64,000 nt of DNA, from positions 62,001-126,000 of IMG/VR virus record IMGVR_UViG_3300045971_000577. One strand, written 5' to 3'. The position numbers were made by a program, and so were the translations under genes. Below are positions 22,961 to 30,404 of the stretch, piece after piece. Every line of letters begins with the position of its first letter. Positions within the stretch are counted from its first letter, which is position 1. The DNA comes from a virus. Below the pieces are notes generated by a model. The model was given only the letters and a program-made list of their open reading frames with translations. It was not told where the DNA came from and ran no database searches.

Positions 22961-23998
22961 TTATTCTTTGTATTTCGCCTTCAACATGGGCATGAAATCT
23001 TGCGAGTAATCGCCGATCTTCTTTAGTGCCCATTTACCACAGAATTTTAGAAATCCGATACCTATCTCTACAGCCGGTACATTCTTACGGTCAGTGTCTA
23101 CAGCAATAATTTCCAGACATTGTTGTCTGATATCATCCGGAATCATTGATAGATCGATCAGACGCCTGTTCAACTCGTAACGTTCTTTAACTCTTTGTTC
23201 TTGTTGGTTATGATCGACCCACTTCTGAAGCATGAAGTTATTCCAGGAATACCCCTTGCCAGTCTGATCTTCATATGCTTCGATAATGCCGACTTGCTTC
23301 CTTGTTCCCTTTTCACGTACACCAGGATAGGCACTAAAGATGTTGTCGGTTTTGTCTCCGCGTACACATTTCAAAAACAAAGCATATTCATACCAGTCTT
23401 CGGCTGGTTTGAAATTAGCATCCTTTTTGCCTACCTTGATCTTGGCATCCGAAGTTACATCAAAGTACAGTCGGTTTCCGTCGTCGTCGAAAACACCATC
23501 ACGCTTGATCTGGATGTTCTTCACTGGATCATACAACATTACATTAGGATGACGTAGTAACTGGAAAAAGTCAGAGTCGGAGCTAATCAGAATGTGCTGA
23601 TCATCAGGATGAGCTTCGATGAAGATGGCAATCATATCATCAGCCTCGGCGTTAGGATTCCGAAGTACGGTGATATTGGTCTTACTATCTAGGAACTGTA
23701 CAAAGTCGTCAAAGGCCTCCACAAGGATTTCGTGGTTTTCTTGTTCCTTGGGTGTCTGTTGTGCAAAGGCTACCTTTCGGTTAGCTTTATAGTCCGGATA
23801 GATGTTCCGGCGCCAGCTACGACCCTCCAAGAAGAATACAGTATGTGTACCCGACCATTTCTTATATTCTTTCTTCATTGAATGAAGAATCATATGAAGA
23901 GCCATGCCTATCATACTATCGATACCCAGCGCAGGGTTGGTCATATTTATTTGTCTATGAAAAAGATTATGGCCGTCTGTCAATATGAAGGTATGCAT
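22961..23998 (-). CDS. rnh: 5'-3' exonuclease / RNase H, FEN family (T4 Rnh-like)
   Basis: 345 aa, a little longer than T4 RNase H (305). The metal-binding acidic residues of the PIN/FEN fold are readable: D8 in LTDGHNLFHR, N-A-E-A-D-D-M-I-A, ISSDSDFFQLL, and C-V-R-G-D-K-T-D-N-I with the helix-hairpin-helix region after it. The enzyme should remove RNA primers and flaps during lagging-strand synthesis with the polymerase and clamp at 36-40 kb. Start ATG overlaps the upstream stop (TAATG). Confidence 0.9.
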   Translation of the reverse strand: MHTFILTDGHNLFHRQINMTNPALGIDSMIGMALHMILHSMKKEYKKWSGTHTVFFLEGRSWRRNIYPDYKANRKVAFAQQTPKEQENHEILVEAFDDFVQFLDSKTNITVLRNPNAEADDMIAIFIEAHPDDQHILISSDSDFFQLLRHPNVMLYDPVKNIQIKRDGVFDDDGNRLYFDVTSDAKIKVGKKDANFKPAEDWYEYALFLKCVRGDKTDNIFSAYPGVREKGTRKQVGIIEAYEDQTGKGYSWNNFMLQKWVDHNQQEQRVKERYELNRRLIDLSMIPDDIRQQCLEIIAVDTDRKNVPAVEIGIGFLKFCGKWALKKIGDYSQDFMPMLKAKYKE

Positions 23999-24291
23999 TA
24001 CATGAATCCGCTAAAATCGATTGAGTTGTCTCTTGTGAAGATGTGTAACTGAGCTGCTTCGACAAGCTTCTCGAATGTAGGCCTGGTTATCGTATGTGGT
24101 TCATCAGGAAATACAATGGTCCACTCTCCCTTCATATTCTGATAATACTTTCTTTCCAGTATCGCTGTAAGCACCTTGGCATCCGAAAGCTTTTCCCTAT
24201 GTATTTCCATCATGGTCATACCGTCAACGAATGTGAAGTCGGTTTGGATGCGGCCATCCGGTAAGGATTTCACTGAAAGTACGTTCTTCAC
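23998..24291 (-). CDS. Hypothetical protein, 97 aa
   Basis: MKNVLSVKSLPDGRIQTDFT, then a helix K-V-L-T-A-I-L-E-R-K-Y-Y and a C-terminal helix. No family recognised. Coupled to the exonuclease gene. Confidence 0.65.
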   Translation of the reverse strand: MKNVLSVKSLPDGRIQTDFTFVDGMTMMEIHREKLSDAKVLTAILERKYYQNMKGEWTIVFPDEPHTITRPTFEKLVEAAQLHIFTRDNSIDFSGFM

Positions 24292-24542
24292 TTAGGTGCC
24301 CTTGCCTTCAAGGATTCCACAAATGCCTTGTACTCTGTAGGATGGCTGCGCCAGTACAATCCGTGCGATGCCTGAGGACGTTTACAAAAGTGTTCAAACA
24401 GGATTTCACCGCGACGCTCTCCGATTTGTTGGCGATGTCCCGTGCATCCAGGAACAGGCCAGTAATGCCAGCAGAGTTTCTCACGAGCGGTAAACTTTGA
24501 GCCGCCTAGCCTACGCTTCAATGCGTAATATGATTGGTTCAC
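24288..24542 (-). CDS. Hypothetical Trp/His-rich protein, 84 aa
   Basis: Basic protein with C-W-H-Y-W-P-V-P-G-C-T-G-H and H-F-C-K-R-P, possibly a single zinc site (C, C/H, H, C). ATGA overlap with the upstream gene. No family recognised. Confidence 0.6.
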   Translation of the reverse strand: MNQSYYALKRRLGGSKFTAREKLCWHYWPVPGCTGHRQQIGERRGEILFEHFCKRPQASHGLYWRSHPTEYKAFVESLKARAPK

Positions 24543-25180
24543 TTATATCCCTTTCTGTCTTTGCCAATGGGTTCCGAAGATGTGCCCCAACGCTTTACAG
24601 CCTCGAGATTGGCAGCGGAATCCGGAGTGAAGTCACCCACGCCGTCGAATTCCTCCATTGCCACGTTTCTTGAGAGTTCCATAAACCACTGGTTAACGAT
24701 ATTGTCTGGAGTGGGTCCGGTGTATCCCTCGGATTTCAACTTTTCCACCCAGTACTCGTTCCAGTCAAGTTCGAAACTACCTTCCAGAGAAGTACCCTTG
24801 CTGAAGTCCATTCCAACTATGTTGACCCAAGGCTCTTTGCGTAGAGTGGCTGACTGCTTCTCGTACTCCACATCCTTGATCTTGCCCTCTCTGTGATCTA
24901 ACTCTAACACAGCAAGCGCCTTTTGTACAGGATCCTTGATGAGTTCTGTTAGGTTACGGTTGTATTGGGTTTGGTCCATGTGACCATTCTTTAGTTGAAG
25001 GTCCCACAACTTTTGTCCATACTCGTCCGCAGTCATTTCATCTTGCTTGATTTCAAGCAAGCGATATTGCAATGCGAATCCTTCTAGTTCGTATTCAGCT
25101 TGTGCGATTTCGCGTGTTTTTCCTGCAAGACCGATGTGACCCGGTAACCACCCAAACGGTATTAGTTTTTTCTTAGACAT
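24539..25180 (-). CDS. Conserved phage protein, 213 aa
   Basis: ATG 25180 (MSKKKLIPFGWLPGHIGLAG) is the likely start; an ATG four codons earlier also exists inside the upstream gene. The I-P-F-G-W-L-P-G-x2-G-L-x-G-K-T-R start, the Asp/Glu-rich helices and V-N-I-V-G-M-D-F recall a T4-like cyanophage protein of unknown function. Confidence 0.65.
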   Translation of the reverse strand: MSKKKLIPFGWLPGHIGLAGKTREIAQAEYELEGFALQYRLLEIKQDEMTADEYGQKLWDLQLKNGHMDQTQYNRNLTELIKDPVQKALAVLELDHREGKIKDVEYEKQSATLRKEPWVNIVGMDFSKGTSLEGSFELDWNEYWVEKLKSEGYTGPTPDNIVNQWFMELSRNVAMEEFDGVGDFTPDSAANLEAVKRWGTSSEPIGKDRKGYK

Positions 25181-25400
25181 ATTTGTATCCATGTTTTAGT
25201 GTAAATGCAGTGTTGTCTTCTGCTGTTTCAAATACTATTACTACAACAGGTGTAGGACTGCCAGGCGCTTTTTCAAACACAACATCTACCTCAGATCCTG
25301 GCCATTCTTTTAGCATCTCAAGTAACTTCCTAGTATCAATAAGTAGGCCGTTGCATCTGGTTTGATAAACTCGGCCGGTAAATTCCGGAGGAATATTCAT
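25173..25400 (-). CDS. Small protein of the FKL-signature family, 75 aa
   Basis: Helix-rich middle (TRKLLEMLKEWPGSEVDVVF) and the end V-V-I-V-F-E-T-A-E-D-N-T-A-F-T-L-K-H-G-Y, a variant of the F-x3-[ED]-x2-FKL signature. Lies in a tandem cluster of such small genes (25173-25836). Confidence 0.6.
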   Translation of the reverse strand: MNIPPEFTGRVYQTRCNGLLIDTRKLLEMLKEWPGSEVDVVFEKAPGSPTPVVVIVFETAEDNTAFTLKHGYKYV

Positions 25401-25630
25401 CTCGGATTTTCCCGCAACTTTTCTACCGTAGCCTCCATAGCCTCTTCAGTCCACCTATGCAGCCAGGGCGACCTATCACACTCCGCTACATGTTTCATAA
25501 TGTTCTTTCTACCTGCATATTCCATAGCTTCGCATAGTGCGATACTAAAAAGTCGCTTACCATTACGATTGATGATAATAATCATTGGATCTTTCTCATC
25601 CTGTGTCCAGCCATATTCGTCATCGTACAT
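25397..25630 (-). CDS. Hypothetical protein, 77 aa
   Basis: Acidic start (MYDDEYGWTQDEKDP), a strand M-I-I-I-I-N-R-N-G-K-R-L, then helices. ATG is part of TAATG with the upstream stop. No family recognised. Confidence 0.6.
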   Translation of the reverse strand: MYDDEYGWTQDEKDPMIIIINRNGKRLFSIALCEAMEYAGRKNIMKHVAECDRSPWLHRWTEEAMEATVEKLRENPR

Positions 25631-25836
25631 TATTTATATCCCATTATAAGCTTGAAAGTTAGTGCATCTTGCGGATCTTCGAAATACCACGCAAACGGCT
25701 TATATGGTCCCGAATAGAACCTACCTTTAGATTGGTGGCGCTGACACCAGAGTTTCAAATCAAACCAGTTATTATTACGAATCTCAATGTGCGTCCAATG
25801 TTGGCGACACTCCTTACCTTTATTCCAATACTTCAC
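25630..25836 (-). CDS. Small protein of the FKL-signature family, 68 aa
   Basis: Aromatic-rich; H-I-E-I-R-N-N-N-W-F-D-L-K-L-W then FAWYFEDPQDALTFKLIMGY at the end, one of the best copies of the signature. Its middle resembles the 52-aa protein at 32803 (I-N-N-N-W-V-W-L-K). Function unknown. Confidence 0.65.
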   Translation of the reverse strand: MKYWNKGKECRQHWTHIEIRNNNWFDLKLWCQRHQSKGRFYSGPYKPFAWYFEDPQDALTFKLIMGYK

Positions 25837-26144
25837 TTAGCTTGTATCAAATCAAATGGTACTACTTCAAAGTCCGGAACTAAGTATTCTGCATATTCGC
25901 CCACACGCTCGGGCGCTGGTGTATATCTCTTCCAATCATCGTCGATAACTATACACCAGGTACAGGGTCCATGGACCCTTTTCGGGTCCATACCTACCTT
26001 CATTTCCTTGATCGCTCTCTTAGCATTGTCTTCGCTAAGGAAAACCGATGCTGCAAGAAAGTCGTAGTAGAAATGTGCATGCTTAGAAGAAGTACACCAT
26101 GTGTTTGTGTTCTTCTCTCGAATAAAGAATAGCTGTCGGGTCAT
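25833..26144 (-). CDS. Hypothetical protein, 103 aa
   Basis: M-T-R-Q-L-F-F-I-R-E-K-N-T-N-T-W and S-S-K-H-A-H-F suggest a recurring large-phage family I cannot name. It also has the C-terminal strand LVPDFEVVPFDL. Coupled to QueE by an ATGA overlap. Confidence 0.6.
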   Translation of the reverse strand: MTRQLFFIREKNTNTWCTSSKHAHFYYDFLAASVFLSEDNAKRAIKEMKVGMDPKRVHGPCTWCIVIDDDWKRYTPAPERVGEYAEYLVPDFEVVPFDLIQAK

Positions 26145-27052
26145 TTTCCTACCACATTTCCGAAAATATAGGTGTGTACTCGAGCTGCAACATGATACCC
26201 GCGCTCTACAGCACCTTCTGTGACTTTTGCAGCTACCTTATTTTGACCTTCTATATCGGCACCTACCGGCATAATCCAGACCGGCCAGTCGATGCCTTTT
26301 TTGCGATAAAGCGATGTAGCTGTCAGCACTTCGTTCCATGCTCGATCGGTTCCATTGGACACATATTTCAATTGCCCGGTACCCGACGACATAAAATATT
26401 GTGATACCACATCGGGCTTAACCGCGTCATTCCACTGTTCTCCGCTGAGATATAACTTTGGACTTACACTCCAAAATAGTTCGCCAGACATTCCCATATA
26501 TTCACTAAAATAGTCAGCAAATTTTTCTCGTATAGGCTGAGTTCCGTTAGTTTCTATTGTGACAAAATACGGTAAATTGTTTCTTCTTTCGAATTCTGAC
26601 ATTATATCAACGATAGCATTTTGATTCATCATAGGTTCGCCGCCGGTGAATGCCATATGCGTCCATTGCTTGCTTACCGGATGCAAAAATTTACCATCAG
26701 GATTAGATTCGGATTTTAGAAAAGATTCGAGTTGATCGCATATATCTTCCACGGTCGAAGAATTTGCTAAGTGCGCAAATTTCTTAGCCCAACTATATGA
26801 GCTATCGCATCCTTTACTAAACACTGGCAGATCCACCATTCTTTTTATAGAAGATACATCTATGGATTGATAATCAAGCACATATGTACTCTTGTCGCCG
26901 GGATTATCCTGACCGAAGCCGCTGCATTCGAAATTACATCCCCAGAAACGAATCCATACGGTAGCGACACCAGTGTATCTGCCTTCGCCCTGAATTGTCT
27001 TTCCAAAAATTTCCGAATATTTATATTTTTTCATATCTACATTTATCTCCAT
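26141..27052 (-). CDS. queE: 7-carboxy-7-deazaguanine synthase (QueE), phage type
   Basis: 303 aa. QueE converts 6-carboxytetrahydropterin to 7-carboxy-7-deazaguanine. Visible: G-K-T-I-Q-G-E-G-R at 17-25, W-G-C-N-F-E-C with C39 and C43, then the third cluster Cys delivered far downstream in K-G-C-D-S-S-Y-S-W (C82), and T-G-G-E-P at 136-140. The long insert between cluster Cys residues is, as I recall, typical of phage QueE. With the QueD-like gene (29027) and the DpdA-like gene (34228) it points to 7-deazaguanine in phage DNA. An ATG at 27034 is an alternative start. Confidence 0.9.
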   Translation of the reverse strand: MEINVDMKKYKYSEIFGKTIQGEGRYTGVATVWIRFWGCNFECSGFGQDNPGDKSTYVLDYQSIDVSSIKRMVDLPVFSKGCDSSYSWAKKFAHLANSSTVEDICDQLESFLKSESNPDGKFLHPVSKQWTHMAFTGGEPMMNQNAIVDIMSEFERRNNLPYFVTIETNGTQPIREKFADYFSEYMGMSGELFWSVSPKLYLSGEQWNDAVKPDVVSQYFMSSGTGQLKYVSNGTDRAWNEVLTATSLYRKKGIDWPVWIMPVGADIEGQNKVAAKVTEGAVERGYHVAARVHTYIFGNVVGK

Positions 27053-27206
27053 GCCATCTTATATTATTCACCAGTGATGTCTCTTTTCCACAGTTATAGC
27101 ATGCTATTTTAGGTTGGGGTCTTCCTTTTTGTATTTTAGATATTTTAGCCTTTGCTTCATCCGAATCTTTATTGCGAAGGTAAGCATATGTGTAAAACAA
27201 TAACAA
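27021..27206 (-). pseudogene. Remnant of a GIY-YIG homing endonuclease
   Basis: 61 codons. The start F-Y-T-Y-A-Y-L-R-N-K-D-S resembles the first strand of the GIY-YIG gene at 19920 (Y-T-Y-L-I-R-N-K). It then jumps straight to a NUMOD3-like S-D-E-A-K-A-K-I-S-K-I-Q-K-G-R and a zinc finger C-Y-N-C-G-K-x-H-G-D-K-C. The catalytic middle is missing, so I read it as an internal deletion scar. It overlaps the QueE start by 32 bases, and its stop lies inside QueE. Confidence 0.6.
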
Positions 27207-27782
27207 TTATTCTCTCCCGCCCTTTAGCTTTTCCATTATTTTACTAGCTTCGTACATGAAAGTCAAATCGTCAAGCGTAAGAGTTCCTTTAACTTTCGCA
27301 AGTTCAATGATTTCCTCAAACACCGTATCTCTCATCTCAGCCTTTACCTTCTTATTGATTCCTGATGCTAGTTCAGCACCAAGCCGAAGTGTACAAGAAA
27401 AAGCCTCGGCAGCTTCGTCAATGTTTATTTCCTGACTCCATGTCACCGAACCATCAATATTCACTCGAACTATTTCAGTGTTGTTCTTACCATGCAAGGC
27501 AATTATATTAGTCGGTTGAGTAACCCCAATTGAGAACCCAGATCCAACAGTGTATGTCGAATAGGGATTAGCTGCGGCAGTAATATTTCCACTGTAGTTG
27601 AATTGATATCCAGGAAACGCCACACCGTTTGCATTTGGCATGGTTACCTGAATATTCCCGCCGCTACCGCTGCCTATTGCTGTGGTTGTGACTGTAGATA
27701 CGGCAGGTGCTGCTGCTATTTGGGCAGGGGTAGGTGTAGTACCTACCCCTGTATTGTTGTTTTTCTTACCAAACCAGCTCAT
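27207..27782 (-). CDS. Conserved phage protein, 191 aa
   Basis: A Gly/Thr/Ser-rich N-terminal half (fibre-like low complexity) is followed by V-N-I-D-G-S-V-T-W-S-Q-E-I-N-I-D-E-A-A and helical ends. I recall this pattern from T4-like cyanophages; function unknown. ATG after GGGAATAAT. Confidence 0.65.
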   Translation of the reverse strand: MSWFGKKNNNTGVGTTPTPAQIAAAPAVSTVTTTAIGSGSGGNIQVTMPNANGVAFPGYQFNYSGNITAAANPYSTYTVGSGFSIGVTQPTNIIALHGKNNTEIVRVNIDGSVTWSQEINIDEAAEAFSCTLRLGAELASGINKKVKAEMRDTVFEEIIELAKVKGTLTLDDLTFMYEASKIMEKLKGGRE

Positions 27783-27783
27783 A

Positions 27784-28056
27784 TTATTCCCTTTTATCGT
27801 TTACTAACTTTTCTATTAGCTTATAGTTATCGTATGCTTCCTGTAATGCAGGAAAGCGTGCCTGAAGCTCTTCGTTAGGACGAAGAATGGCTAGCCGTTT
27901 TTCTATTTCGGCTAGCCTCTCTGTTACTTCTGCGAAATCTTTGTTCTTTGAAAGATCTAAGTCGAGGGTGGATCCCCATGTCGAACTCGCGACTATCATC
28001 CCGGAACCCACTGCGGTTATAGGAAAGTAATCGCCGGATTGCATATTTACTGACAT
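27784..28056 (-). CDS. Conserved phage protein, 90 aa
   Basis: Short Gly/Ser N-terminus (SGDYFPITAVGSGMIVASST) and a coiled-coil C-terminus (FAEVTERLAEIEKRLAIL; EAYDNYKLIEKLV). Neighbour of the 191-aa protein and probably a partner. Function unknown. Confidence 0.65.
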   Translation of the reverse strand: MSVNMQSGDYFPITAVGSGMIVASSTWGSTLDLDLSKNKDFAEVTERLAEIEKRLAILRPNEELQARFPALQEAYDNYKLIEKLVNDKRE

Positions 28057-28259
28057 AGTGGAAACTTTATTTTGAAATAGAGTGCATCATCGGAATTCTC
28101 GAAACCGAAATGAATGTACTCTATTTGAGTTAGGCTGCCTACTGAAAACTTTATATCGACGCTATCCCTGCTATTAGCATTTACCCATTCTACCTTTTCG
28201 ATGTATGTGGTATCGTACGGGTATTTAAGTATGTTCTTGTATTTAGCAGAGAAGATCAC
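28047..28259 (-). CDS. Small protein of the FKL-signature family, 70 aa (GTG start)
   Basis: I start at GTG 28259 (I-F-S-A-K-Y-K-N-I-L-K-Y-P-Y), eight bases after the stop of the Cys-tail gene. The longer open frame to 28385 lies wholly across that gene in another frame. It ends I-H-F-G-F-E-N-S-D-D-A-L-Y-F-K-I-K-F, a clear signature copy, and the resulting length matches the other family members. Confidence 0.6.
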   Translation of the reverse strand: MIFSAKYKNILKYPYDTTYIEKVEWVNANSRDSVDIKFSVGSLTQIEYIHFGFENSDDALYFKIKFPLCQ

Positions 28260-28266
28260 CGGTTTT

Positions 28267-28407
28267 TCAGCTGTTGCGGCCTCCGCAGCCACCGCAGCAA
28301 GACGAGGCCGAATAGGTAAGCGTAGCACCATTTTCACCGTCCTCGCTAATTTCGACAGCAATGTCTCTTCCTGGATATTTTCCACTGATATAACCTATTA
28401 TATTCAT
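28267..28407 (-). CDS. 46-aa protein: QueD-like C-terminal fragment with CCGGC tail
   Basis: ATG 28407 behind AGAAGAG. MNIIGYISGKYPGRDIAVEI followed by S-E-D-G-E-N-G-A repeats the C-terminal end of the QueD-like protein at 29027 (IITSKYPNRSIKISVSEDNENGA). It then ends S-S-C-C-G-G-C-G-G-R-N-S, a Cys-Gly tail that could bind metal. It looks like a partial gene duplication that acquired a new end. Function unknown. Confidence 0.6.
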   Translation of the reverse strand: MNIIGYISGKYPGRDIAVEISEDGENGATLTYSASSCCGGCGGRNS

Positions 28408-28423
28408 AATAACTCTTCTTATT

Positions 28424-28431
28424 GATAAATA
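28424..28431 (+). promoter_or_regulatory. Late promoter motif GATAAATA
   Basis: Plus-strand octamer 23 bases before the ATG of the HNH gene at 28455. Confidence 0.6.
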
Positions 28432-28454
28432 CACGACGATAGAGAGATCACCAC

Positions 28455-29051
28455 ATGCCACAACTAACTGAATCATCACATTATACTTGTTTTCTTTGCG
28501 GAAGTCAAGCAAACTTCATAAGTGTCAACTCCAAACAATACAGATGCGTCGAAAAAATAACCAGATGCCCGGGTTTTGTAGAAAAAGCAGAAAAATCCAG
28601 GCAAGAAAGAATATCTCCGGAGGATAGAAGAGCTCATATGAAGCTTATGAGTAATCACGGAAATAAGAAACTTTCTGAATTGCATAAAGACGGTAGTTGG
28701 AGGAAAGAAAAAAGTAAAAATATAACAATAGGTAAAGTATTGAACGGATCTGCCATAGATCCTTCTCTGAAGACTGCGTGGAAACTTTACGAAGACGCTG
28801 CAGACAGACATACTCGCGAAAGTTGGATTTATAATCAAGATAAAATAAATCCAACTAATCTTCCGCGCGGCATGATATACGAACTTGACCACAAATATAG
28901 TAAATCATACGGATTCAAAAATAATGTGCCGCCGGAAATAATAGGACATTGGTCAAATCTTCGGATGATAGATCAATCCTCAAATCGAAAGAAATACAAT
29001 ACATGCTCTATTACATTAGAGGAACTTTACTCCCTGATAAACTCCATATAG
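28455..29051 (+). CDS. HNH homing endonuclease with N-terminal zinc finger
   Basis: 198 aa. An N-terminal C-F-L-C-G...Y-R-C...T-R-C-P zinc finger is followed by a basic linker with N-H-G-N-K-K-L-S-E-L-H, then the HNH core Y-E-L-D-H-K-Y-S-K-S-Y-G-F and W-S-N-L-R-M-I-D-Q-S-S-N-R-K-K. It is AT-rich and on the plus strand with a late promoter. It converges with the QueD-like gene and overlaps it by 25 bases. Confidence 0.8.
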   Translation: MPQLTESSHYTCFLCGSQANFISVNSKQYRCVEKITRCPGFVEKAEKSRQERISPEDRRAHMKLMSNHGNKKLSELHKDGSWRKEKSKNITIGKVLNGSAIDPSLKTAWKLYEDAADRHTRESWIYNQDKINPTNLPRGMIYELDHKYSKSYGFKNNVPPEIIGHWSNLRMIDQSSNRKKYNTCSITLEELYSLINSI

Positions 29052-29407
29052 GCGCCATTTTCGTTATCTTCGCTGACGCTAATCTTTATTGATCTATTTG
29101 GATATTTTGATGTAATAATATTATATAAGTCTTCTGATATCATTTCGCATGATTTATAGTCGAGCACAAGAGTTTTCTCTCTGTATAGATTTTCTAACCA
29201 TCGCTTGAACTGTATAAACTCTATTGCTCGGTCGTTATGTTCTACTTCAATAAATACCTGAAAATGAAATATATGCCGATGAGGGTGTGATAGAAAACTT
29301 ACATCATATTCATCGCCCGTTGCAAGAGACGGATCGGTCTCTGCTGCTGGATATCTATGTATCCCCTCTTTTTCAAACTTCACCCAAATCCATCTACTTG
29401 TGATCAT
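29027..29407 (-). CDS. QueD-like T-fold protein, 126 aa
   Basis: The order of elements fits the 6-pyruvoyltetrahydropterin synthase/QueD fold: an early His (G-I-H-R-Y-P), P-H-R-H-I-F-H-F then a strand, I-E-F-I-Q-F-K-R-W-L in place of I-D-F-x2-L-K, L-D-Y-K-S-C-E with helix, and a final strand I-S-V-S-E-D-N-E-N-G-A in place of V-x-E-T. QueD makes the 6-carboxytetrahydropterin used by QueE, which is encoded 2 kb away. Whether zinc and catalytic residues are all kept cannot be decided by eye. Confidence 0.55.
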   Translation of the reverse strand: MITSRWIWVKFEKEGIHRYPAAETDPSLATGDEYDVSFLSHPHRHIFHFQVFIEVEHNDRAIEFIQFKRWLENLYREKTLVLDYKSCEMISEDLYNIITSKYPNRSIKISVSEDNENGAYMEFIRE

Positions 29408-30219
29408 TTTACTTTGGCCTTTCCCTTCTTTGCAGTTTCCAATGGTTCTGTGGCCACCGGCGCGGGCGGTACTCCCTCGACATATGATTGTAGAAGGACG
29501 TCCCGTGTCGGCGGTTCAGATTTTGTGGTATTCTCTTCTTCATTGTCTGGCTTCAGTTTTGAACCCGAATCTGGATCAAGTCCAAGTAAGGAGTCATTTT
29601 GCACTACAGATACAGTTTCCTCAACTGTACCTGACAGTGCTGTTTCCTGGAACTGTTTCTTGATTGCAGCAAGATTGACTGCAGGAACATTGATATCAGC
29701 GTACACTTCATTCTTGATAACAACGTCAGTACCATACTCATCCCAGCCTGTAAAGCGGTTGCTGTCGGTAACTTCATGGAAATGCATGCACCACACGCCC
29801 GGGTTGGTTGCGTTGAAATCGACGTCGTCAATCTTCACTGTAAGATTTGGGCTCGAAGTTTCAATCTTAGGAATGCGTACCGATAGCAATGGTACGAAAA
29901 TGCGGCTTTGCCAGATGCCTGGGTTGAGCATCTTTAGCACTGTTTGGTGATCATGCGCTTCGTAGTCCAAGGAGACCCAAAATCCCTTGTCCAGTAATGC
30001 AGTGATTGTCTTGTCCCAATATGGGTCGAGATTACCACAGCTAAATGAGTGATTTGCACCCATGAAGATATGCGTTGTCTTGTGTTCGTTTGCAGTTTGT
30101 AGGATCTTAGCCAGTTCTGGCTTTCCAACTACAAACAGTGTTCTCTTTGCAAATGCCGGAGTGTGTTCCACTTCGGGACCCACAAAAAATACCACGTTAT
30201 CGTGTCCATCTCTATTCAT
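29404..30219 (-). CDS. Conserved phage protein, 271 aa
   Basis: F-V-V-G-K-P-E-L-A-K-I-L near the start, H-I-F-M-G-A-N-H-S-F, K-G-F-W-V-S-L-D-Y-E-A-H-D-H, and N-P-G-V-W-C-M-H-F-H-E-V recall a protein conserved in T4-like cyanophages. The last 60 residues are a Pro/Glu/Lys-rich tail. Preceded by GATAAATA only 9 bases before the ATG, with AAGGA overlapping. Coupled by ATGA to the QueD-like gene. Function unknown. Confidence 0.7.
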   Translation of the reverse strand: MNRDGHDNVVFFVGPEVEHTPAFAKRTLFVVGKPELAKILQTANEHKTTHIFMGANHSFSCGNLDPYWDKTITALLDKGFWVSLDYEAHDHQTVLKMLNPGIWQSRIFVPLLSVRIPKIETSSPNLTVKIDDVDFNATNPGVWCMHFHEVTDSNRFTGWDEYGTDVVIKNEVYADINVPAVNLAAIKKQFQETALSGTVEETVSVVQNDSLLGLDPDSGSKLKPDNEEENTTKSEPPTRDVLLQSYVEGVPPAPVATEPLETAKKGKAKVK

Positions 30220-30228
30220 AATGATCCT

Positions 30229-30236
30229 TATTTATC
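30229..30236 (-). promoter_or_regulatory. Late promoter motif GATAAATA
   Basis: The octamer is also the last codons (Asp-Lys-stop) of the frameshifted gene upstream. With T4 geometry the RNA would start about 4 bases before ATG 30219. Confidence 0.55.
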
Positions 30237-30323
30237 TGTATATTCTACCAATCTCACAGCCGCATCTAGCTGTGGGTTATCTCTGAGCATTTCTTTGACT
30301 TGTGCTAAAATCTCATCACAACC

Positions 30324-30352
30324 GGAGAGGCCTTCGCAACGAAGGCCTCTCC
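30324..30352. repeat. Perfect 13-bp inverted repeat inside the frameshifted gene
   Basis: GGAGAGGCCTTCG, loop CAA, then its exact complement. There is no T-run on either side, so it is not an intrinsic terminator. It coincides with the change of reading frame. Confidence 0.8.
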
Positions 30353-30404
30353 CATTCTTCGTCGTTGCCTTCGCAAACAATGAGTTCGAATGTGTATGTT
30401 TTCA

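Noticed and set aside
28260-28385. N-terminal extension of the FKL-family gene to 28385
   Set aside because: It lies completely across the Cys-tail gene in another frame and reads as low-complexity Ala/Glu; GTG 28259 gives the normal family length.
28267-28512. An 81-codon version of the Cys-tail gene
   Set aside because: The upstream part crosses the late promoter of the HNH gene and has no ribosome site; ATG 28407 has one.
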